A DNA stretch of 64,000 nt, taken from assembly GCA_011033025.1 (NCBI GenBank), contig WFMF01000005.1, positions 372,001-436,000 on the forward strand. Reading direction: 5' to 3'. Under the pieces are notes generated by a model that searched no databases, had not been told where the DNA came from, and saw only the letters and a program-made list of their open reading frames with translations. Each line of letters starts with the position of its first letter. Within the stretch, counting starts at the first letter, position 1. The stretch is from Beroe forskalii. Lineage: Eukaryota > Ctenophora > Nuda > Beroida > Beroidae. Shown here one piece after another: positions 55,601 to 64,000 of this stretch. The position numbers and the translations under genes are program-made.

Positions 55601-58600
55601 GAGCCAGGAAGGCTGGTTTGAGGAGGGCATTGCACATGTAACACTTACCATGGACTTTGGAGACATGGTGGGCCAGGAAGGCTGGTTTGAGGAGGGCATT
55701 GCACATGTAACACTTACCATGGACTTTGGAGACATGGTGGGCCAGAAGGAGGGCATTGCACATGTACCACTTACCATGGACTTTGGAGACATGGTGAGCC
55801 AGGAAGGCTGGTTTGAGGAGGGCATTGCACATGTAACACTTACCATGGACTTTGGAGACATGGTGGGCCAGGAAGGCTGGTTTGAGGAGGGCATTGCACA
55901 TGTAACACTTACCATGGACTTTGGAGACATGGTGGGCCAGGAAGGCTGGTTTGAGGAGGGCATTGCACATGTAACACTTACCATGGACTTTGGAGACATG
56001 GTGAGCCAGGATGGTGGTTTGAGGGCATTGCACATGTAACACTTACCATGAGCTTTGGAGACATGGTGGGCGCTGGTTTGAGGAGGGCATTGCACATGGA
56101 CTTTGGGACTTTGGAGACATGGTGGGCCAGGAAGGCTGGTTTGAGGAGGGCATTGCACATGTACCACTTACCATGGACTTTGGAGACATGGTGGGCCAGG
56201 AAGGCTGGTTTGAGGAGGCATTGCACATGTGAGCTTTGGAGACATGGTGAGCCAGGAAGGCTGGTTTGAGGAGTGCATTGCACATACCATGACACTTACC
56301 ATGGACTTTGGAGACATGGTGAGCCAGGAAGGCTGGTTTGAGGAGGGCATTGCACATGTAACACTTACCATGGACTTTGGAGACATGGTGGGCCAGGAAG
56401 GCTGGTTTGAGGAGGGCATTGCACATGTAACACTTACCATGGACTTTGGAGACATGGTGGGCCAGGAAGGCTGGTTTGAGGAGGGCATTGCACATGTAAC
56501 ACTTACCATGGACTTTGGAGACATGGTGGGCCAGGAAGGCTGGTTTGAGGAGGGCATTGCACATGTAACACTTACCATGGACTTTGGAGACATGGTGGGC
56601 CAGGAAGGCTGGTTTGAGGAGGGCATTGCACATGTACCACTTACCATGGACTTTGGAGACATGGTGGGCCAGGAAGGCTGGTTTGAGGAGGGCATTGCAC
56701 ATGTAACACTTACCATGGACTTTGGAGACATGGTGGGCCAGGAAGGCTGGTTTGAGGAGGGCATTGCACATGTAACACTTACCATGAGCTTTGGAGACAT
56801 GGTGAGCCAGGAAGGCTGGTTTGAGGAGTGCATTGCACATACCATGACACTTACCATGGACTTTGGAGACATGGTGAGCCAGGAAGGCTGGTTTGAGGAG
56901 GGCATTGCACATGTAACACTTACCATGGACTTTGGAGACATGGTGGGCCAGGAAGGCTGGTTTGAGGAGGGCATTGCACATGTAACACTTACCATGGACT
57001 TTGGAGACATGGTGGGCCAGGAAGGCTGGTTTGAGGAGGGCATTGCACATGTAACACTTACCATGGACTTTGGAGACATGGTGGGCCAGGAAGGCTAGTT
57101 TGAGGAGGGCATTGCACATGTAACACTTACCATGGACTTTGGAGACATGGTGAGCCAGGAAGGCTGGTTTGAGGAGGGCATTGCACATGTACCACTTACC
57201 ATGGACTTTGGAGACATGGTGGGCCAGGAAGGCTGGTTTTAGGAGGGCATTGCACATGCAACACTTACCATGGACTTTGGAGACATGGTGAGCCAGGAAG
57301 GCTGGTTTGAGGAGGGCATTGCACATGTAACACCATGGACTTTGGAGACATGGTGAGCCAGGAAGGCCTGGCTTGAGGAGGGCATTGCACATGTGACACT
57401 TACCATGGACTTTGGAGACATGGTGGGCCAGGAAGGCTGGTTTGAGGAGGGCATTGCACCTGTAACACTTACCATGGACTTTGGAGACATGGTGGGCCAG
57501 GAAGGCTGGTTTGAGGAGGGCATTGCACATGTAACACTTACCATGGACTTTGGAGACATGGTGGGCCAGGAAGGCTGGTTTGAGGAGGGCATTGCACATG
57601 TAACACTTACCATGAGCTTTGGAGACATGGTGAGCCAGGAAGGCTGGTTTGAGGAGGGCATTGCACATGCAACACTTACCATGGACTTTGGAGACATGGT
57701 GGGCCAGGAAGGCTGGTTTGAGGAGGGCATTGCACATGTACCACTTACCATGGACTTTGGAGACATGGTGAGCCAGGAAGGCTGGTTTGAGGAGGGCATT
57801 GCACATGTAACACTTACCATGGACTTTGGAGCATGGTGGGCCAGGAAGGCTGGTTTGAGGAGGGCATTGCACATGTGACACTTACCATGGACTTTGGAGA
57901 CATGGTGGGCCAGGAAGGCTGGTTTGAGGAGGGCATTGCACCTGTAACACCATGGACTTTGGACATGGTGGGCTACATGGTTTGAGGAGGGCATTGCATG
58001 TAACACTTACCATGGACTTTGGAGACATGGTGGGCCAGGAAGGCTGGTTTGAGGAGGGCATTGCACATGTAACACTTACCATGAGCTTTGGAGACATGGT
58101 GAGCCAGGGAAGGCTGGTTTGAGGAGGGCATTGCACATGTAACACCACCATGGACTTTGGAGACATGGTGGGCCAGGAAGGCTGGTTTGAGGAGGGCATT
58201 GCACATGTAACACTTACCATGGACTTTGGAGACATGGTGGGCCAGGAAGGCTGGTTTGAGGAGGGCATTGCACATGTACCACTTACCATGGACTTTGGAG
58301 ACATGGTGGGCCAGGAAGGCTGGTTTGAGGAGGGCATTGCACATGTGACACTTACCATGGACTTTGGAGACATGGTGGGCCAGGAAGGCTGGTTTGAGGA
58401 GGGCATTGCACATGTAACACTTACCATGGACTTTGGAGACATGGTGAGCTAGGAAGGCGCTGGTTTGAGGAGGGCATTGCACATGTAACACTTACCATGG
58501 ACTTTGGAGGTGGGCCAGGAAGGCTGGTTGAGGAGGGCATTGCACATGTAACACTTACCATGGACTTTGGACACAGGAGACATGGTTTGAGGAGGGCATT

Positions 58601-59278
58601 GCACATGTAACACTTACCATGGACTTTGAGCGGTGGGCCAGAAGGCTATTTGAGGAGGGCATTGCATGTGACACTTACCATGGACTTTGGAGACATGGTG
58701 GGCCAGGAAGGCTGGTTTGAGGAGGGCATTGCACATGTAACACTTACCATGGACTTTGGAGACATGGTGGGCCAGGAAGGCTGGTTTGAGGAGGGCATTG
58801 CACATGTACCACTTACCATGGACTTTGGAGACATGGTGGAGCCAGGAAGGCTGGTTTGAGGAGGGCATTGCACAACGAACTTTGGAGACATGGTGGGCCA
58901 GGAAGGCTGGTTTGAGGAGGGCATTGCACATGTAACACTTACCATGGACTTTGGAGACATGGTGAAGGCTGGTTTGAGGAGGGCATTGCACATGTGACAC
59001 TTACCATGGACTTTGGAGACATGGTGGGCCAGGAAGGCTGGTTTGAGGAGGGCATTGCACATGTAACACTTACCATGGACTTTGGAGACATGGTGGGCCA
59101 GGAAGGCTGGTTTGAGGAGGGCATTGCACATGTAACACTTACCATGGACTTTGGAGACATGGTGAGCCAGGAAGGCTGGTTTGAGGAGGGCATTGCACAT
59201 GCAACACTTACCATGGACTTTGGAGACATGGTGGGCCAGGAAGGCTGGTTTGAGGAGGGCATTGCACATGTGACACGA
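52667..59278 (-). repeat. 69-bp satellite copying a zinc-finger exon end and splice donor (~95 units)
   Basis: The unit on the coding strand is the last part of the finger exon, TGCAATGCCCTCCTCAAACC to AAAGTCCATG, then the donor gtaagtgttac. Units differ at a few fixed positions (GTAACAC, GTGACAC, GTACCAC, GCAACAC; GGACTTT or GAGCTTT). Because 69 is 23 codons, read-through gives YMCNALLKPAFLAHHVSKVH repeated, with Cys-x2-Cys and two His kept, and few stops in any frame. Higher-order structure exists: an eight-unit block of 555 bp is duplicated (variant CACATACCATGACAC near 56280 and 56835). Confidence 0.95.
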
Positions 59279-59325
59279 CACCACCAGCAGGTTGGAAACC
59301 GAGCCCGATCCGAACAGGAAGAGAT
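59212..59325 (-). CDS. ATXN7: Zinc-finger exon, ataxin-7-like (SAGA subunit candidate)
   Basis: Acceptor gattccaccag, then LFLFGSGSVSNLLVVSCHMC followed by NALLKPAFLAHHVSKVH and donor CATG-gtaagtgt. The arrangement FG...LVV-C-x2-C-x3-(V/L)KP-x-AF-x2-H-x4-H-G resembles the N-terminal finger of ataxin-7 (Sgf73), which anchors the deubiquitinase module in the SAGA histone acetyltransferase complex. Exon a has PPSKLFKHPPRP, similar to the PLSKLY-APPPPP that follows this finger in vertebrate ataxin-7. The SCA7 domain is not in the window. The join CATG + exon a of copy C is in phase. Similarity is short, so the name is provisional. Confidence 0.55.
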
Positions 59326-60803
59326 CTGGTGGAATCGTTAAGGAAAACACATCGTTACGAAATACTTGATTTGCACTAAAGTGAAAGTTTGGTGATAGTA
59401 TCGATTCATTGAAATATCGGATTATGGTAGTGGAATATGATAGCAAAACAACATAAACTGCATTATAATATCATCTGCTATACAAGATATTATTTATAGT
59501 TAATTTATTAATGGTTTGATCGTTAAAGGATCCTATACATTGCAGCTCTGTTATCTGATTTGAAAGGGAACGCCAAGTATAGTATGTTTTCTTGGTTCGT
59601 TTCTTGAGCAATCACATTCATAGTACATAATATAATAATTATGCAAACATACAGCAGGCTACGATGCAGTTAAGTGATACGTAAACACTTAAATAATATA
59701 CTTAGCGTGATCCATACAATTAATTACCGTTTGACTGCCAAATGTTTAAAAGTACGTCAATGTTTATCATATAGTGGCATTAGCGATCGTGAAACTACGA
59801 GCAGTGGCTTACGCACTTAATCTCAATACCTGCAACTATTAATAGCTATAGGACTTAGTGTTATGGGCAACTGAGTGCCGTAAAAACACCAATATCGATG
59901 TTATTCCTTCCTAAGGTAAACAAATAGCTACATCATTGACATAAGATAATTGATATGAGAAATGATATCTTATATTATATAATCTAACTTTTTGAGAAGT
60001 AAGAACACTGTCATAACATCAATAGAAAAACATTTCAACCTCTACTATTGAAAGAGGCACTTTTATTGAAAGAGCACAGGTTTAATTAAGGTCATTTTCC
60101 AATAATACAAATATTCCACGCCCAGGCATCGATTCAGGCTTTAATAATCTTTTTTAAACACGTGCATAAAAAAACACGACCTAATTTAGATTTTACACGA
60201 TAAATAATTCAAACGAAATAACCTTTGTTCTTGATAAGTTCAATTATTTAGATAATCATATACACATGTATACAGTCTCACTCTCTAAAAGTCTAAACCC
60301 TGATTATGTCTGTAATCCTCATGCCTTTTAAGTTGAGATTATCGCTCAAGTTATGACCAAAGCTTGGAATTTAGTCCCAACCAATCGTGACTGCATCATG
60401 ACTAGTTGTTGGTAGCACAAGGCTTGATGCATCGCATCAGTGGGTCTTCTGTCTTATCTCAATTATAATTTATTCTACGAGCGCGCGCAGAAAAAAGTGC
60501 ACGTGCAGATGAATTGCGGGCTGTTTTGATTTGGTTGCTCATAAATTTTGATCTGATAGGAATTTTCACATTTTTATGCGATAAAATTGAGTTGTAAGAA
60601 GTTATGGACCAACGGGCCCGCTAGTTGTCCCGTCATATCCTATGCAGATCCATTCAATGCTTTATAAAGCAAATTTGCATTCCGTGATACAACGCATTGG
60701 ACAGAAGAACACCGTTACGCTCTCTAGAACATCAGATTATGATATACTAATTCAACACGCTCTCCTACAGGCGACATTATTAAGAGCGCGCAATAAACCA
60801 ACT
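59326..60803. other. Non-coding stretch upstream of the finger exon
   Basis: AT-rich sequence without repeats or exons. It separates the finger exon from the truncated copy C of exon d, which should lie downstream of it in a normal gene. Confidence 0.5.
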
Positions 60804-60859
60804 AGTCGTCTAGTCGCTGACTGCTACTTGCACGCAGTGCTGCGAGTCTGACTGGTAAT
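60804..60859 (-). pseudogene. Exon d, copy C, truncated
   Basis: Matches 38676-38729 from the acceptor inward for about 55 bp, then stops at 60804. One base is missing in the GCACGC stretch. This is the edge of the duplicated block. Confidence 0.75.
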
Positions 60860-61233
60860 CTGAGTGGGAAGCTGGTGAGAACTGTTCTACTGTACGGTGA
60901 TTAGAAAACAATGTAATTTGTAAAGAAAATACTATATCATCAACATGAAACTTATAAATAGAACTGACCATTCCAAATAATTGGCCAATGTTGAAGATAC
61001 ACTAATTGGTTAATAAGATGTGGATTATGCTATGACTATTCTATGATGGCTACCCAGTGTTGAAGACATTGCTGTTTCACTGACTAAATCCTCCGGGGAC
61101 GACTTTATCTCGCTGAAGAGAGATTTAGGCGTCATTAAATGGTTATTTCACTTCCTTCCACCCACCCTCAAGAAAATATTCGAATTCCACAACATCACAC
61201 AATGGCAGCAATATCAGCGAAATAAGGCACTAC

Positions 61234-61347
61234 CTTGTACATCTGTGAGTTTCGCGGGAAGGAAACAGAGCGTTAAGAGCTGCCCTCAAGTTATCATTGG
61301 TCCTGGTGAATACCAGCTGACCAGACCCAAAACTCCGCGCTCCCAAC
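61234..61347 (-). CDS. Exon c, copy C
   Basis: Copy of 39360-39473, open in the frame LGARSFGSGQLVFTRTNDNL. Donor CAAG-gtagtgcc, or AGAT-gtacaagg. The intron between it and exon b has no foldback insertion. Confidence 0.6.
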
Positions 61348-62143
61348 CTACATTCCTGAGTATGCAGGAGCGGTTTAGTAAAAGTAACGAATGGATTACT
61401 TCTTCAATGAATTATGAGATTCATTTCACCAAAAAGCAACGTTCTGAACTTAGCTCATTTGAATTTAATTGTACCGGTTGCCTTGTCGCATCGTGATATG
61501 CAATTAAGTGCAATAACTTTTGAACGGCTTGAGAGTGCAGGGGTATATAAGGTGATGAACTGATGTTATGACATATCATGCGACGAAGCAACCGATAGAA
61601 TTCAAATGAGGAAAGTTTATACCTTACTTCCGATCAAGTTTTGTACATCATGACATAGCAGTTCTTCCTTGAGCCCTTCCTTTGATAGTTCCTCCTAATT
61701 AGAGCATTAAGCAGAACGTGGAAATAGGCTTACCCCTAGAGGACGAGGTCGCTGATGTTGATACATCAAACCGTTCCGATGTTCTGAGGTAAATGAGAAT
61801 CATAATCATAAATCAAAAGTGATCTCAGATATTTAAATGCTATAGATCATTATATTTAACGTATCATGTATCAAACAGGCAAGAGTGAAGATTACACATA
61901 ATACAAGAACATGACGCCACAAACAGTGATTGAGTCACATACTTGTGACTTTACCACCTTACCTCTCGTCACCTCCGCGCTGAAAATAATTGCTCAGTTA
62001 AGATGACGTGCAACACAACGCAATTTAAATCACAAGTTACGAATTCCTCGTGACTGTTATGGTAAGAGTTACGGCAAGAGTTCGGACCCCAGGGGTCGGA
62101 TACAAGGTCGAATGAAAGGTCGGATAAAAGGTCGAATACTCAC

Positions 62144-62261
62144 GGCACTCGTTGGATGTACGCCTTTTCGTTCACGGAAGGAAGCTGACTTAGCAGCACT
62201 TTCAAGTCGAATGTTCCGGCTTTCGTAGCAGTAACTTCCTTGGGCTCCGGTGACTTCAAAT
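62144..62261 (-). CDS. Exon b, copy C
   Basis: Open 118-bp exon, LKSPEPKEVTATKAGTFDLK and VLLSQLPSVNEKAYIQRV. Acceptor accgtcag, donor GTGCC-gtgagtat. Joined in phase to exon a (VK-D-LKSPEP). Confidence 0.7.
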
Positions 62262-62995
62262 CTGACGGTGAAGTGTTGTAAGGAAATCTATGATTCATCC
62301 AGTGGAACCCAAATGTTCAAAATCAGTTGTGGATGTAGCATTTTACATTGGGTTTTCGCTTTGACCCAAATCTATGGCATGGGAAGTTCAAGATATGATG
62401 AACTCACGAGATAAAACATGAACAAGAGCGGTATCAGTCGAGTGGTGTTCCAAGTATGTCCTACGCGCGCAGCGACGCCGCGCAACAAACTTAGCGCAAA
62501 ACGATCATATTTCACTGAGTCCATGTATTTGGCGCGCTACGCAAACACAACATAAACAGTGCCCGTCCATGCGAAATGGGGATTATGGGTCGAATTATCT
62601 GTCCCAGTACTAATCAAATTGTAGCCGCTTTCTCCATTTATGCGATAGCTTAAAATAACCATTCAACCGGTTATCGTATTAACGTCAAAAAGTTTCAGTT
62701 GAGGTAGGAAATTTGATATAAAAACGTGGTTATGACCATAACAATCCTAAAGAAGTAAGAAATAGTTAAATCAGAGTTGAAGATGCGTCATGCGTGTAGT
62801 TACCGATGAAAAGTCATTAGGATATACCACGGCTTTGCATGGGTATCAGTTGTTTTAATACCCAATATAATAACCTTAAAATAGAATCACGGCCATTGCC
62901 TACGCTTGTAGACGCTTTATTGATTGTATTATTATTAAAATCTTCTACTTTACCTCCAACCAGTGACAGTGATGTGAATTTTCTAACTAATTTAC

Positions 62996-63445
62996 CTTTG
63001 ACAGTGGTGGTTTTCCTCTTGGTAGCTTTGGTGTGTCTGGGAGGGGAAGGGTAAAGGGAAGGGGGTGAGGGGGGCGGGGATGCCACACTGAATGTCAGGG
63101 ATTTCATGATGTTCTTATCACTCTCCTTCTCCTCTACGATCGCTTTCTGAGACGCTGCTTTGCTCTTCGGTTGCTTCTTTTTGCTGCCCCCTTTTTTAGG
63201 CTGTTTCTTGTTCGACTTAACCACCCCTGATGTGGAGCCCTTGTTCTGTGTTTTGGATTTGGCTGTCTTGCAGAAACCTTCCTCTTCCCTGATGATCTGC
63301 TCGATGACCTTGGGTCGGGGCGGGTGTTTGAAGAGCTTGGAAGGGGGCGTGGCGTGACGGGATGTTGTCACCGAGGACGTGACACCACTGCTACTGCAGC
63401 CCTCCGTCTTGACACCACCTGCGGGGATTGGTGTCATTTCAGCTG
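62996..63445 (-). CDS. Exon a, copy C, intact
   Basis: About 150 codons open throughout: MTPIPAGGVKTEGCSSSGVT, ATPPSKLFKHPPRPKVIEQI, the basic run KSNKKQPKKGGSKKKQPKSK and PSPPRHTKATKRKTTTVK. The basic runs suggest a nuclear protein. Acceptor gcacag before CAGCTGAAATG, donor CAAAG-gtaaatt. It follows the finger exon in phase, so copy C is the better sequence of this exon. Confidence 0.7.
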
Positions 63446-64000
63446 CTGTGCTGCGTTAATTAAATGTGATGTAATCCGTAAATATACGGTGTTCCTTAGT
63501 TCATTGTAATATGAAACCCTTCGCAATATGATAAAATTGAAACTTGAAAGGAACACCTCACGACTTACTCATACTGACTAGAATTAAAATTTGGTAATTG
63601 GTAAATTATAGTCAACATTTATTCAATATTTCAGCAACTGATTCAATATTTTCATGTGAGTTATGAAAAGCTTATACCGCAGTGAAATAATATTCCTACT
63701 CTTAATAATATTCCTAAAAATGAAAAATCCCACGACAATTTAAATAACGCAAGAAATTTGAAATATTAGATGCCTATAATTACCTGAATTTTCAATGAAT
63801 TTTGGTACGAAAGCACCGGCTAGTTTTTGTTTCTGGATCATAAATTTCGTTTTTACATAATTTACCAAGAGTTTCGAACTTCGTAGAAAATCAAAGGATA
63901 TCAAATACTTATTACTCAACAACTCACATATTTTCGGCAAGTGTCTTCAATCATTATACAGAAACGATGGTTGAATTAAGAAATTGTACGCTATATTCTT
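63446..64000. other. Intron upstream of exon a, copy C, to window end
   Basis: Nearly identical to 52090-52645. The window ends about 25 bases before the point where copy B enters the 69-bp satellite, so a second satellite array may begin just outside. Confidence 0.6.

Noticed and set aside
52667..59278. A CRISPR array
   Set aside because: The units are contiguous with no unique spacers, derive from an exon, and the DNA is eukaryotic.

Overview
The window is animal nuclear DNA from an intron-rich, ciliated metazoan, most likely an invertebrate. The evidence is short exons with canonical GT/AG borders and in-phase joins, axonemal dynein coding sequence, and many short inverted-repeat transposons. 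I cannot place the species. No rRNA, tRNA, CRISPR or prokaryotic operon was seen.

Region by region. (1) 110-1110 is a Tc1/mariner-superfamily relic with long inverted arms and TA flanks. (2) 2004-30226, minus strand, carries exons of an outer-arm axonemal dynein heavy chain (DNAH9/11/17 family) as two overlapping partial sets. The lower set (21204 down to 2004) runs from the linker start to the AAA1 P-loop. The upper set (about 30226 down to 21803) runs from mid-linker through AAA1 to AAA2. Exons 7 to 13 are in both, so the two sets look like the overlapping ends of one gene placed in the wrong order, or a rearranged partial duplication. The largest duplicated intron holds a small plus-strand gene for a secreted cysteine-containing protein, intact in the upper copy (26746-27033) and frame-shifted in the lower. 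(3) At 30226 the dynein exon abuts an exon resembling the zinc-binding N-terminal region of dynactin subunit 4 (p62). (4) 30.4-37.3 kb is gene-poor and rich in elements: a LINE 3' end, a 1,054-bp TTA-flanked element, telomere-like repeat, GC-rich repeats, two adjacent large palindromes and small MITE-like elements. (5) 37.7-64 kb, minus strand, holds a gene whose zinc finger resembles the N-terminal finger of ataxin-7 (SAGA complex), followed by Lys/Ser/Pro-rich exons (called a to f here). Exons a, b and c are repeated: at 60.8-64 kb without insertions, and at 38.7-52.1 kb interrupted by two copies of a 4.5-4.7 kb foldback element. The finger exon at 59.2-59.3 kb is expanded into about 95 tandem 69-bp units (52.67-59.28 kb).

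Two themes stand out. First, tandem arrays grow from the 3' end of an exon together with its splice donor: 69 bp in the zinc-finger exon and 49 bp in dynein exon 3; a weaker case sits beside dynein exon 13. Second, there is a foldback element whose arms are 21-bp minisatellites in opposite orientation, with a 3-bp target duplication and an empty site visible in the same window. Many single-base indels and garbled junctions (about 21.65, 30.2 and 44.8 kb) show that consensus or scaffolding error is a serious alternative to real duplication.
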